Shown: piece after piece, positions 46,384-55,358 of the stretch
Layout: every line of letters starts with the position of its first letter
Numbering within the stretch: the stretch's first letter is position 1
Position numbers and translations under genes: made by a program
The notes under the pieces: generated by a model
What the model saw: the letters and a program-made list of their open reading frames with translations, nothing else
Databases searched by the model: none
Told to the model about the DNA's origin: nothing
DNA from: Agrobacterium pusense
Lineage (GTDB): Bacteria; Pseudomonadota; Alphaproteobacteria; Rhizobiales; Rhizobiaceae
NCBI RefSeq assembly: GCF_900102105.1
Contig: NZ_FNBB01000007.1
Location: forward strand, 124,001-188,000
DNA length: 64,000 nucleotides
Direction of reading: 5' to 3'

Positions 46384-47754
46384 TCAGGCGGCCGCCGATA
46401 CGACGCGGTTTCGGCCGGCGTGTTTAGCCTCGTAAAGCGCCCTGTCAGCCTGCCTCAGCAGTTCGTCCGGCGTTCCAAAGGCGCCGCTGCCGGATGCTAT
46501 GCCGAGCGATGCCGTGATGCTCAGTTCACGATCGATGGAACGGACGTAGAAAGGCTTGTCTTCCACGATCGTCCGCAGGCGTTCGGCAACGCTCGCAGCA
46601 AGCTCTATCGGCGTGTCCGGCATGACGACGACAAATTCCTCGCCGCCGTAGCGGCAGGCGAGATCGGCGCCGCGGACCGTGCTGCGGATGCGTGCCGCAA
46701 ATTCCCGCAGGACTTCGTCACCCACATCATGACCATAGGTATCATTGACCAGCTTGAAGCGGTCTATATCGGTCATGCAGATGGAGATCGGGCGGCCGCG
46801 GACAGCAGCGCGGTCGAAGAGTATCTTGAGATGATTGTCGAGGTAACGACGATTGTTGAGGCCGGTCAGGCCGTCAACGATGGCGAGCTCCATGGTGTGC
46901 TGGAGATTGAGCCGCAGATGTTCATTGTAGCGTTTGCGCCTGATCTGCGTCAGCGATCGGGCAACGAGTTCGTTGGGATCGATCGGACGAAGGATGTAAT
47001 CGTTGACGCCGAGATCCAGCGCGCGCGCCACCATGTCGTCGGCCCCCTGCTCCGCCACGAGGAGCAACGGAAGGAAACGGGTCCGCTCCAGCGAGCGAAG
47101 CTGCGAGCACAGTCTCAGCGGATCGTAATCTTCGAAATTCGAATTGACGATGACAAGCTCGAAGGGATTGCCTGTCGCCTTGAGCAGGGCCGCCTGCGGC
47201 TCCGTGACGGCATCCACCTCTGCCACCGGCTTCAGCGCCCGAACGATGCGCTCCTGCGAGCTGGCGCGGCCATCCGCAACCAGAATCCGGCCCGGCGTCT
47301 GCATCAGCCCATCGCTGCGCAGCATCTCTTCGATGCCAATCTGACGGGCCGCTTCAGCGCGCACGCGCAATTCGTCGCTAACGGCCTTCAGGCGCACCAG
47401 GCTTTTGACGCGGGCGATCAACTGCAGGTCATTGACCGGCTTGGTCAGGAAATCATCGGCTCCAGCCTTCAGACCCCGCACGCGATCCGAGGGCTGATCC
47501 AGCGCCGTGACCATCACAACGGGGATATGCGCCGTATCGGGATTGGCTTTCAGCCTTTCGCAGACTTCGAAACCATCCATGCCCGGCATCATGATATCGA
47601 GGAGGATGATATCGACCTGCTCTTTATCGCAGATGGCAAGCGCCTTGAAGCCATCCTCGGCGGTAACGACATCGAAATACTCCGCCACCAGCCGGGCCTC
47701 GAGAAGCTTCACATTGGCCGGAATATCGTCAACAACCAGAACTCTCGCCGTCAT
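46384..47754 (-). CDS. pleD: Response regulator/diguanylate cyclase PleD
   Basis: A 456-residue protein with two receiver domains followed by GGDEF. The first receiver has VDDIPANVKLLEARL and the phospho-acceptor Asp53 in IILLDIMMPGMDGFE; the second is a degenerate adaptor receiver. The cyclase site is RYGGEEFVVVMP, with the inhibitory I-site RGAD five residues upstream, so product inhibition by c-di-GMP is expected. In Caulobacter, PleD acts at the stalked pole in the DivK/PleC/DivJ circuit. divK lies 18 bp upstream in the same direction, so the two form an operon. Confidence 0.97.
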   Translation of the reverse strand: MTARVLVVDDIPANVKLLEARLVAEYFDVVTAEDGFKALAICDKEQVDIILLDIMMPGMDGFEVCERLKANPDTAHIPVVMVTALDQPSDRVRGLKAGADDFLTKPVNDLQLIARVKSLVRLKAVSDELRVRAEAARQIGIEEMLRSDGLMQTPGRILVADGRASSQERIVRALKPVAEVDAVTEPQAALLKATGNPFELVIVNSNFEDYDPLRLCSQLRSLERTRFLPLLLVAEQGADDMVARALDLGVNDYILRPIDPNELVARSLTQIRRKRYNEHLRLNLQHTMELAIVDGLTGLNNRRYLDNHLKILFDRAAVRGRPISICMTDIDRFKLVNDTYGHDVGDEVLREFAARIRSTVRGADLACRYGGEEFVVVMPDTPIELAASVAERLRTIVEDKPFYVRSIDRELSITASLGIASGSGAFGTPDELLRQADRALYEAKHAGRNRVVSAAA

Positions 47755-47772
47755 AACCGTTCCCCAGTCGCC

Positions 47773-48144
47773 TCACGCATCGCCCAGATAAGTCTTGATG
47801 ACTTCAATGAACTTCGGGACGGAAATCGGCTTCGACACATAGGCCTCGCATCCCCCCTGGCGAATGCGCTCCTCGTCTCCCTTCATGGCGAAAGCGGTGA
47901 CCGCGATGACCGGAATGACATGCAACTCGTCATCTTCCTTCAGCCACTTCGTCACCTCCAGCCCCGAAACCTCCGGCAGCTGGATATCCATGAGGATCAG
48001 ATCCGGCCGGTGCTTGCGGGCGAGATCGAGCGCTTCCATGCCGTTGCGTGTCTGGATCGTCGTATAACCAGACGCCTCGATCAGGTCGCGAAAGAGCTTC
48101 ATGTTCAGCTCGTTGTCTTCGACTATCATGACCTGCTTGGGCAT
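47773..48144 (-). CDS. divK: Single-domain response regulator DivK
   Basis: A 123-residue stand-alone receiver that controls CtrA activity through DivL/CckA. It begins [20 protein letters not shown], has the phosphorylated Asp53 in [15 protein letters not shown], the conserved Thr/Ala region [13 protein letters not shown] and the Lys in AYVSKPIS. I use the ATG at 48144 (GGGGA upstream); the frame stays open 29 codons further without family similarity. It is divergent from a DUF3572 gene. Confidence 0.96.
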   Translation of the reverse strand: MPKQVMIVEDNELNMKLFRDLIEASGYTTIQTRNGMEALDLARKHRPDLILMDIQLPEVSGLEVTKWLKEDDELHVIPVIAVTAFAMKGDEERIRQGGCEAYVSKPISVPKFIEVIKTYLGDA

Positions 48145-48275
48145 GGTGAGCAGTCCCCGTTTCGCTTTGAAACCTTCACCCAGACATATAAGTTGGCTGA
48201 GAACCGATTCCATCGTCCATTTGTTGCGCAAGGCTAGAGGGATTTGGTTTCAAAATAGGTAACTTCAGGTGAGAA

Positions 48276-48584
48276 ATGCTGCGCGATACAAAAAACAAAG
48301 GCAATCCCAGCCAGGATCCGCAAGAAACGGCGGCCGCCATACTTGGCTGGCTGGCAAACGAGCCGGAAATGCTGGGACGCTTTCTGGCGTTGAGCGGATT
48401 ACAGGCCAATATGCTGCGCCAGGCCGTCAGTGATCCAGGTTTTCTGGCGGGACTCACCGATTTCCTGATGAGCCACGAACCCGATCTCATGGCGTTCTGC
48501 GCCGCGACTGACACTTCGCCCGAAACGGTGGCTGCGGCCTGGCACCACTTTTCCGGACCCGGGCTGGATTCGGGTGTGTATTAA
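48276..48584 (+). CDS. DUF3572 family protein
   Basis: A 102-residue, mostly helical protein matching DUF3572: AAAILGWLANEPEMLGRFLA, LSGLQANMLRQAVSDPGFLA, GLTDFLMSHEPDLMAFCAA. It is found beside divK and polymerase IV genes in rhizobia, as here. The function is unknown. AGGTGAGAA precedes the ATG; the next gene, dinB, follows after 69 bp. Confidence 0.88.
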   Translation: MLRDTKNKGNPSQDPQETAAAILGWLANEPEMLGRFLALSGLQANMLRQAVSDPGFLAGLTDFLMSHEPDLMAFCAATDTSPETVAAAWHHFSGPGLDSGVY

Positions 48585-48631
48585 GGGAAGAGCCCTTGAG
48601 CCGTTGTTACAACCGGAGTATGGTCGGCGAC

Positions 48632-48646
48632 GTTCTGGTTTTGTTT
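48632..48646. promoter_or_regulatory. Possible SOS (LexA) half-matching site before dinB
   Basis: GTTC-TGGTTTT-GTTT, which differs by one base from the alphaproteobacterial LexA consensus GTTC-N7-GTTC, 8 bp before the dinB start codon. A single site with a mismatch is weak evidence. Confidence 0.3.
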
Positions 48647-48653
48647 TCGGCCC

Positions 48654-49937
48654 ATGTCCACGTCGCATCCTTATGATCCCGGTTTTTGCCGCGACTGTCT
48701 GGTCGGCCAGCCAGAGGGGCTGAGACGTTGCCGTGCCTGCGGGAGCCCGCGGCTTGTCTATCACGCCGAACTCTACGGTCTGAGCATCGCCCATATCGAT
48801 TGCGATGCCTTTTATGCCTCCGTTGAAAAGCGGGATAATCCGGAACTGGCCGATAAACCTGTCATCATTGGCGGCGGCAAGCGCGGGGTGGTTTCCACGG
48901 CCTGTTATATTGCCCGTATTCAGGGCGTGCGCTCCGCTATGCCCATGTTCAAGGCGCTTGAAGCCTGTCCCGACGCCGTGGTCATCAAACCTGACATGGA
49001 GAAATACAGTCGTGTCGGGCGCGAAATCAGGGCGATGATGCAGGAGTTGACGCCGCTGGTGCAGCCGCTTTCCATAGACGAGGCGTTTCTCGATCTTTCA
49101 GGCACCGAGAAGCTGCATCACGATCCACCGGCGCGCGTGCTGGCGAAATTTGTCCGGCGCGTGGAAAAGGAAGTGGGGGTGACGGTTTCAGCCGGGCTTT
49201 CCTACTGTAAATTTCTCGCCAAGGTCGCGTCCGACCTGCAAAAGCCCCGCGGCTTTTCCGTGATTGGCGAAGCGGAAGCGCTGTCGTTTCTTGCGGCGCG
49301 GCCGGTCACGACCATCTGGGGCGTGGGCAAGGCCTTCGCGGCGACGCTGGAGGCCGACGGCATCCGCATGATCGCACAGCTGCAGGAGATGCAGGAAAGC
49401 GAGCTGATGCGCCGTTATGGCGTGATGGGCCAACGGCTCTTCCGGCTGTCGCGCGGCATTGACGAGCGGCATGTGCACAATAACGACCCTGCCAAAAGCG
49501 TCTCATCCGAAACCACCTTCTTCAACGATATTTCCCGCCATGAGGACCTTGTGCCGATCCTGCGGTCGCTCTCGGAAAAAGTCGCCTGGAGGCTTAAGAA
49601 AAATGGCATTGCCGGCCATACGGTTGTCTTGAAAATGAAGACGGCCGACTTCAGGATTCGCACCCGTAATCGCAAGCTGGACGACCCCACGCAGCTTGCC
49701 GACCGAATTTTCCGCACCGGCCTCTCATTGCTCGAAAAGGAAACCGACGGCACGAAATTTCGCCTCCTCGGCATCGGCGTCAGCGATCTGCGCGATGCCG
49801 GCCTTGCCGATCCTCCCGATCTCGTCGACAGACAGGCGGGGCGCCGGGCCGCGGCGGAAGCGGCAATGGACAAGCTGCGCGACAAGTTCGGCAAGGGCAG
49901 CGTCGAGACCGGCTATACGTTTGGCTCGCGGAAATAA
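48654..49937 (+). CDS. dinB: DNA polymerase IV with N-terminal zinc-ribbon extension
   Basis: Y-family translesion polymerase. The catalytic motifs are intact: [39 protein letters not shown]. The little-finger domain runs to about residue 390, and there is no obvious C-terminal beta-clamp QL motif beyond GYTFGSRK. Unlike E. coli DinB (351 aa), this 427-residue form has about 40 extra N-terminal residues with Cys12-x2-Cys15 and Cys26-x2-Cys29, a likely zinc ribbon. The product adds bases opposite damaged template with low fidelity. Confidence 0.92.
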   Translation: MSTSHPYDPGFCRDCLVGQPEGLRRCRACGSPRLVYHAELYGLSIAHIDCDAFYASVEKRDNPELADKPVIIGGGKRGVVSTACYIARIQGVRSAMPMFKALEACPDAVVIKPDMEKYSRVGREIRAMMQELTPLVQPLSIDEAFLDLSGTEKLHHDPPARVLAKFVRRVEKEVGVTVSAGLSYCKFLAKVASDLQKPRGFSVIGEAEALSFLAARPVTTIWGVGKAFAATLEADGIRMIAQLQEMQESELMRRYGVMGQRLFRLSRGIDERHVHNNDPAKSVSSETTFFNDISRHEDLVPILRSLSEKVAWRLKKNGIAGHTVVLKMKTADFRIRTRNRKLDDPTQLADRIFRTGLSLLEKETDGTKFRLLGIGVSDLRDAGLADPPDLVDRQAGRRAAAEAAMDKLRDKFGKGSVETGYTFGSRK

Positions 49938-50082
49938 CCGAACCCGTTAAGCCCTTCGGCCGACATATCGGCGCATCGATCTCCCGAACTATTTATTTTA
50001 GATTTTACACAAATTAGTGATAGCGCGGCAGCGCCGCCCTTAAACTTCATTAAACTTAGCGTGGTTGAGTGAGGGAAGTTTT

Positions 50083-51342
50083 GTGCATGTGGTGTATTGC
50101 GTCATGTCCCTTCGCCTCCGTCTTATGGCCGGCATGCTGTCGGCCAGCATTCTCGCCTTTCCGGCACTCGCCGCTAACAGCAGGTCCCTGCAGATACTTG
50201 TATCGAAAAGTGACCAGTCGCTCGCGCTTTATGAAAATGGTGAAATCATCGCCACCTCCAAAGTCTCGACCGGCAAGGCCGGGCATGAGACACCGAGCGG
50301 CATATTCTCCATTCTAGAGAAGCGGAAATACCACGAGTCGAATATCTATTCGGCCGCCCCCATGCCGTTCATGCAGCGACTGACCTGGTCCGGCATCGCG
50401 CTGCACGAGGGCAAGGTGCCGAACTATCCGGCTTCCCACGGCTGTGTGCGCCTGCCTTCCAAATTCGCAAAGTCCCTCTTCGGTGATACGCGTACCGGGG
50501 TGCATGTCATCATCACCGCCCGCCCGGTCTCGCTGCGCTTTGTGCAACATCCGGCGCTGTTTTCGCCGCGTGACGACGCAGATGACGGCAAGCTGCTTCT
50601 GTCGGATGTAGAGTTGCGGCCCGCGAGCTTCGATGCGGCTCTGGGCGCGGTCGAGGTCGCCGTCAATGAAAAAACCCAGGCCATCAAATCGACGGCGAAG
50701 GCGAGAGAGCCTTCACCGCTGCGCATTCTCATCACAAGGCGTGGCGAGCGGGAAAGGGTAATGGATATTCAGACCGTGCTCACCCGTCTCGGCTTCGATG
50801 CCGGTTCGGCCGACGGTTATGCCGGGGAGATGACGATCAGCGCCATCAACGGTTTCAAGCGGTGGAAGGGGTTAAAAACGTCAGGGCCCCTTCTGACCGA
50901 CGCTTTCGTGGCGGCGCTTTATGCCTCCGCCGGTGAGGACCACCCACCAACCGGGCAGATCATGGTGCGGCAGGACTTCAAGCCGCTTTTTGAGGCCGCC
51001 ATCGACATCAAGGACCCGGAAGTCGCGCTCGGAACCCATTTTTTCGAGGCGGTGTCCGTGGATCGCGCTGCCGGAACCGCCGAATGGAACGGCGTAACGC
51101 TCGACAATCATCTGCCAGCCGCTGCCCGCAAGCGGCTCGGCATCACCGTTACCGAAGCGCCCGGCGGTTTCGACCAGTTGAGTGCCGTGCTCAGCCGTCT
51201 CGACATTCCGCAGGATATACGCGCCCGGATTGAGCAGGAACTCTCAAGCGGAAGCTCCATCACCGTTTCCGACCTCAGTCACCAGATGGAGACAGGAACG
51301 GGAACGGACTTCATCACCGTGACGAAGGAAGGGCCGGTCTGA
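50083..51342 (+). CDS. L,D-transpeptidase (YkuD-type) with peptidoglycan-binding domain
   Basis: An exported enzyme that makes 3-3 peptidoglycan cross-links or anchors proteins to the wall. A signal peptide (SLRLRLMAGMLSASILAFPALA) precedes the catalytic domain with SKVSTGKAGHETPSG, IALHEGKVPNYPASHGCVRL (His and Cys of SHGCVRLP) and the motif end. A peptidoglycan-binding repeat follows (VLTRLGFDAGSADGYAGE). AGGGAAG before the GTG at 50083 suggests that start; the ATG at 50104 lacks a ribosome site but begins the signal peptide more typically. Rhizobiales rely heavily on L,D-cross-links for polar growth. Confidence 0.87.
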   Translation: MHVVYCVMSLRLRLMAGMLSASILAFPALAANSRSLQILVSKSDQSLALYENGEIIATSKVSTGKAGHETPSGIFSILEKRKYHESNIYSAAPMPFMQRLTWSGIALHEGKVPNYPASHGCVRLPSKFAKSLFGDTRTGVHVIITARPVSLRFVQHPALFSPRDDADDGKLLLSDVELRPASFDAALGAVEVAVNEKTQAIKSTAKAREPSPLRILITRRGERERVMDIQTVLTRLGFDAGSADGYAGEMTISAINGFKRWKGLKTSGPLLTDAFVAALYASAGEDHPPTGQIMVRQDFKPLFEAAIDIKDPEVALGTHFFEAVSVDRAAGTAEWNGVTLDNHLPAAARKRLGITVTEAPGGFDQLSAVLSRLDIPQDIRARIEQELSSGSSITVSDLSHQMETGTGTDFITVTKEGPV

Positions 51343-51365
51343 GCGAGGCGCGAAGGCGCTGCGCC

Positions 51366-54300
51366 TCACACCAGCTCTACATCAACGACACCGGGGGCTG
51401 ACCGAAGAGCAGCGGCTATTTCGGGCGAAATACGGTATTTCTCCGTCAGCTCGACCTCGATCTCGCGGCTCCCCTCATCCTTGATAACGATGAAATAGAC
51501 CGAGCCGTCACCCCTGGTGTTGAGGTGGCGGGCAACCGTTTTCAGCGGGCCGGAATCACGCACATAAACGCGCAGTGCCTTCTGCATCTGCACGGATTTT
51601 TCTTCCAGCGACTGCGCCGTCTGGATGCGCAGACCGATACCTTCAGGGCGCTCTTCCGCCTGCACCGTGATCACCAACGACTTGCCGACCTCAAGCAGGT
51701 CGCGGTACTGGCCGAGACCTTCGGAAAACAACACCGCCTCATATTGCCCTGAAGCATCCGAGAAGGTGACGATACCCATCTTGTTGCCGGTGCGCGTCTT
51801 TCGCTCCTGTTTGCCGGTAACGGTGCCGGCAAGACGCCCGGCAGTCGCTCCCTGTTTCACAGCAGCGGAAAAATCGGCGAAATTCTGCACGCGCAATTTT
51901 TCCAGTACGGGGCGATAGGTATCCAGCGGGTGGGCCGTGAGGTAGAAACCGAGAACCTGATATTCGCGCAGCAGCTTTTCCGAGGCAAGCCAGGGCTGGA
52001 AGGCAGGAAGCACCAGCTTTTCCGGGCCATTGCCGCCGCCCGAGCCGAACATGTCCGACTGGCCGATGGTGCGGTTGTTCTGCGCCATCTGGGCATAACC
52101 GATGATACGGTCCAGCCCGCCGATCAACTCTGCGCGGTCGCGGCCGAAACAATCGAAAGCACCGGCATTGATGAGACTCTCGAGCACACGACGGTTAATC
52201 TGTTTGGGGTCGATGCGCAGGCAGAAATCCTCGAGGCTCGTGAACGGCTTGTCGCCGCGGATCGCCACGATATGTTCGACCGCTCCTTCGCCAACACCCT
52301 TGATGGCAGCCAACGAATAATAAATGCGGTTCTCGCCCGTTTCGAACTGGCGGAACGAGGTCTGGACGGACGGTGCTACGATTTCGATGCCGAGACGACC
52401 GGCGTCCTGACGGAAATCGTTGAGCTTTTCCGTATTGGCCATATCGAGCGTCATGGAGGCCGCCAGGAACTCCACCGGATAATGCGCCTTCATATAGGCC
52501 GTCTGGTAGGAGACAATCGCGTAGGCTGCGGCATGGCTCTTGTTGAAGCCGTAATTGGCGAATTTTGCGAGGAGATCGAAGATGGTGTCGGCCTGCGGTT
52601 TCGAGACACCGTTCTTGATGGCGCCATCAACGAAGCGCTCGCGCTGCTTGTCCATTTCCTCCTTGATCTTCTTACCCATGGCTCGGCGCAGAAGATCGGC
52701 TTCGCCAAGCGAATAACCCGACAGAACCTGGGCGATCTGCATCACCTGTTCCTGATAAACGATAACGCCCTGTGTTTCCTTCAGCAGATGGTCGATGGCC
52801 GGGTGGATCGATTCCAGCTCTTCTTCGCCATGTTTGCGGGCGTTATAAACGGGGATGTTCTCCATCGGGCCGGGACGATATAGCGCCACCAGAGCGATAA
52901 TGTCCTCAATGCAGTCCGGCCGCATGCCGATCAGCGCCTTGCGCATGCCGGCACTTTCCACCTGGAACACGCCGATGGTCTCACCGCGCGACAGCATTTC
53001 ATACGTCTTGGCGTCATCGAGCGGGATGGCGGCGAGATCGACCTTGATGCCGCGCTTGGCGACAAAATCGACGGCCACCTTCAGCACCGTCAGCGTTTTC
53101 AGGCCAAGAAAGTCGAATTTGACGAGGCCGGCGCTTTCAACCCACTTCATGTTGAACTGGGTGACCGGCATATCGGACCGCGGATCGCGATACATCGGCA
53201 CCAGCTTCGACAGCGGCCGGTCGCCGATGACGATACCGGCAGCATGGGTTGAGGCGTGGCGATAAAGCCCCTCGATCTTCTGGGCGATATCCAGCAGGCG
53301 CGCGACAACAGGCTCCCTGTCCGCTTCTTCCTGCAGGCGCGGCTCCTCCTCGATCGCCTTCGAAAGCGGCGTCGGGTTGGCCGGGTTGTTGGGCACCAGC
53401 TTGCAGATCTTGTCCACCTGCCCGTAGGGCATTTCCAGCACGCGGCCGACGTCGCGCAGGGCCGCGCGCGCCTGGAGCGAACCGAAGGTGATGATCTGCG
53501 CAACCTGCTCGCGGCCGTATTTGGCCTGAACGTAGCGGATCACTTCTTCACGACGATCCTGGCAGAAATCGATGTCGAAGTCGGGCATCGACACGCGTTC
53601 AGGATTAAGGAAGCGTTCGAACAGCAGTGAGAAACGCAGCGGATCGACATCGGTAATCGTCAGCGCGTAAGCGACGAGCGAACCCGCGCCCGAACCACGG
53701 CCCGGTCCGACCGGGATATCGTGCTGCTTGGCCCATTTGATGAAGTCGGCAACGATCAGGAAATAACCGGGGAACTTCATGCGCGAGATGACGCCGAGCT
53801 CGAAATCGAGCCGCTCGCGATAATCCTGTTCCGTATAACCTGGCGCCATACCGAGCGCGGCAAGGCGCTGATCCAGCCCCTCCACCGCCTGACGTCGAAG
53901 CTCTTCCGCTTCGGCGCGTTCCGCCGCCTCAGGATCATCGCTGGCGCCGGTGAAACGTGGCAGGATAGGCCCGCGCTTCTTCAGCACATAAGAGCAGCGC
54001 AACGCAATCTCGACGGTATTGTCCAGCGCCTCCGGCAGGTCTGCAAACAACGCCGTCATTTCTTCTCGACTTTTGAGGTAATGGTCGGGCGTCAGGCGAA
54101 AGCGGCTGTCGTCCGAAACAATGGCATTATGCGCCACCGCCATCAGCGCGTCATGCGCTTCGTAGTCGGCCTTTGACGGGAAGAACGCCTCGTTTGTGGC
54201 AACCAGCGGAATATCATGGTCATAAGCGAGGCCGATCATACGCCGCTCATGCGAACGGTCATACCCGGACTGACGCTGCAATTCGATATAAAGCCGGTCA

Positions 54301-54866
54301 CCGAAGAGTGACTTCAGTGTCAGCAGCCGTTCCTTCGCCTGGGCGGCATGACCTTCCCTCAAGGCCATATCCACCGGGCCGCCGGAAGCGCCGGTCAGCG
54401 CGATCAGGCCCGCATTTGAGTCCTCTTCCAGCCATGCGCGGGTAATGTGCACGGAATGGCCACTGCCCTCGCCCTCAAGATAGGCACGGCTCACAAGATC
54501 CACCAGCCGCTCATACCCTTCGGCATCGGCGGCGAGAAGAACGATAGCGGGAAGTTTCTGAAGGTGGCTGTTGTGGTTGCGGCGATCCTCCGCCGCATCC
54601 TGCATGTCGATCGACAGCTGGCAGCCGATGATGGGCTGCAAACCCTCATCCCGCGCCTTCTCGGAAAACTCCAGCGCAACGAAAAGGTTGTTGGTATCTG
54701 TAATGGCAATGGCCGGCTGGCCGTCTGAAACGGCCTTGGACATGATTTTCTTGAGGGGCAGAGCCCCTTCAAGCAGGGAGTAAGCGGAATGAACCCGAAG
54801 ATGAACGAAACCCGGGGTGTTCAGGTTTTCGTCAGAGGTTTCTGCCCGCACAACCGTATCGCCCAT
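51366..54866 (-). CDS. dnaE: DNA polymerase III subunit alpha
   Basis: Replicative polymerase of 1166 residues. It opens with the PHP domain (FVHLRVHSAYSLLEGALPLK), has the catalytic aspartates in SMPDFDIDFCQDRREEVI, the thumb/fingers region ending with LMRRAMGKKIKEEMDKQRE-like motifs, the helix-hairpin-helix and OB domains (GKQERKTRTGNKMGIVTFSD) and a C-terminal tau-binding region. The length is typical of DnaE1. AGGA is 8 nt upstream of the ATG at 54866. A 28-codon ORF with SOS boxes lies immediately upstream on the same strand. Confidence 0.97.
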   Translation of the reverse strand: MGDTVVRAETSDENLNTPGFVHLRVHSAYSLLEGALPLKKIMSKAVSDGQPAIAITDTNNLFVALEFSEKARDEGLQPIIGCQLSIDMQDAAEDRRNHNSHLQKLPAIVLLAADAEGYERLVDLVSRAYLEGEGSGHSVHITRAWLEEDSNAGLIALTGASGGPVDMALREGHAAQAKERLLTLKSLFGDRLYIELQRQSGYDRSHERRMIGLAYDHDIPLVATNEAFFPSKADYEAHDALMAVAHNAIVSDDSRFRLTPDHYLKSREEMTALFADLPEALDNTVEIALRCSYVLKKRGPILPRFTGASDDPEAAERAEAEELRRQAVEGLDQRLAALGMAPGYTEQDYRERLDFELGVISRMKFPGYFLIVADFIKWAKQHDIPVGPGRGSGAGSLVAYALTITDVDPLRFSLLFERFLNPERVSMPDFDIDFCQDRREEVIRYVQAKYGREQVAQIITFGSLQARAALRDVGRVLEMPYGQVDKICKLVPNNPANPTPLSKAIEEEPRLQEEADREPVVARLLDIAQKIEGLYRHASTHAAGIVIGDRPLSKLVPMYRDPRSDMPVTQFNMKWVESAGLVKFDFLGLKTLTVLKVAVDFVAKRGIKVDLAAIPLDDAKTYEMLSRGETIGVFQVESAGMRKALIGMRPDCIEDIIALVALYRPGPMENIPVYNARKHGEEELESIHPAIDHLLKETQGVIVYQEQVMQIAQVLSGYSLGEADLLRRAMGKKIKEEMDKQRERFVDGAIKNGVSKPQADTIFDLLAKFANYGFNKSHAAAYAIVSYQTAYMKAHYPVEFLAASMTLDMANTEKLNDFRQDAGRLGIEIVAPSVQTSFRQFETGENRIYYSLAAIKGVGEGAVEHIVAIRGDKPFTSLEDFCLRIDPKQINRRVLESLINAGAFDCFGRDRAELIGGLDRIIGYAQMAQNNRTIGQSDMFGSGGGNGPEKLVLPAFQPWLASEKLLREYQVLGFYLTAHPLDTYRPVLEKLRVQNFADFSAAVKQGATAGRLAGTVTGKQERKTRTGNKMGIVTFSDASGQYEAVLFSEGLGQYRDLLEVGKSLVITVQAEERPEGIGLRIQTAQSLEEKSVQMQKALRVYVRDSGPLKTVARHLNTRGDGSVYFIVIKDEGSREIEVELTEKYRISPEIAAALRSAPGVVDVELV

Positions 54867-54971
54867 ATCATCATCCTGTCATTCTGAATCACGGGGGCGA
54901 TTTTCCGATTTCCGGCGCTTGATGTCCACCGCTTTGCGATGTCCATACAGGCTTCTGCGCCGGTATCTTCT

Positions 54972-55058
54972 TCACAGCGCGGTGAGGATTACCGAAAAGC
55001 TGGCAACGAAGACAGCAATGGAGGTGAAAGCGGCAACGTCACGGATGAAATCAGTCAT
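54972..55058 (-). CDS. 28-aa single-helix membrane peptide, probably SOS-regulated
   Basis: A 28-codon frame with ATG at 55058 and an excellent ribosome site (AAGGAG, 7 nt spacing). The peptide starts MTDFIRDVAAF, then has about 20 apolar residues (FTSIAVFVASFSVILTAL), so it would be one transmembrane helix with a short charged N-terminus. The promoter region carries three GTTC half-sites at 11-bp intervals. Size and shape resemble the SOS-induced division inhibitor SidA (29 aa) of Caulobacter and the toxin TisB (29 aa) of E. coli, although I see no sequence identity. dnaE starts 105 bp downstream. It is too short for normal gene calling. Confidence 0.65.
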   Translation of the reverse strand: MTDFIRDVAAFTSIAVFVASFSVILTAL

Positions 55059-55079
55059 TGGTCTCTCCTTACTCGTTAT

Positions 55080-55114
55080 GTTCCAACTTTGTTCTTATTT
55101 CGTTCGATTGTCAA
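55080..55114 (-). promoter_or_regulatory. Tandem LexA (SOS) boxes over a TTGACA promoter
   Basis: On the plus strand GTTC occurs at 55080, 55091 and 55102, each separated by exactly 7 bp: two overlapping GTTC-N7-GTTC operators, the alphaproteobacterial LexA consensus. A consensus -35 TTGACA, reading leftwards, lies at 55114-55109, so the boxes fill the space from -35 to -10. The arrangement predicts tight LexA repression of the 28-aa ORF. Confidence 0.75.
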
Positions 55115-55205
55115 CAGGGTTCTGCTGATGTTCTCCTTGCCAACGTGGCAGAATCGCTTTCGGTTCCCGCTTCCAAAACCGCAAGCCGCTGACTCCAAAG
55201 CGAAA

Positions 55206-55231
55206 AACCCGGAAGAAAAATCCTCCGGGTT
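55206..55231 (-). terminator. Rho-independent terminator of the lolC-lolD unit
   Basis: Perfect 8-bp stem AACCCGGA/TCCGGGTT, followed in the minus direction by TTTTT. It lies about 130 bp beyond the lolD stop and before the SOS-boxed small ORF. Confidence 0.8.
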
Positions 55232-55358
55232 CAAAAAATGAAACTTGGAAAATCCATGCTCGCGGCAGCCAAGCGGCTAGCCTCCGTCAAGGTCGCATCC
55301 GATCCCTCGCCTCACCCGCTGTTCGGCGTCGGTGGAAGGCGGGACAGGCTCGGTCACG

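Noticed and set aside
46246-48237. A 663-codon plus-strand frame opposite pleD/divK
   Set aside because: Antisense shadow of two genes with intact receiver and GGEEF motifs.
50042-50058. TTAA...TTAA before the L,D-transpeptidase as a CtrA box
   Set aside because: The spacing is 6 bp, not the 7 bp required by the CtrA consensus; the direct repeat TTAAACTT may be accidental.
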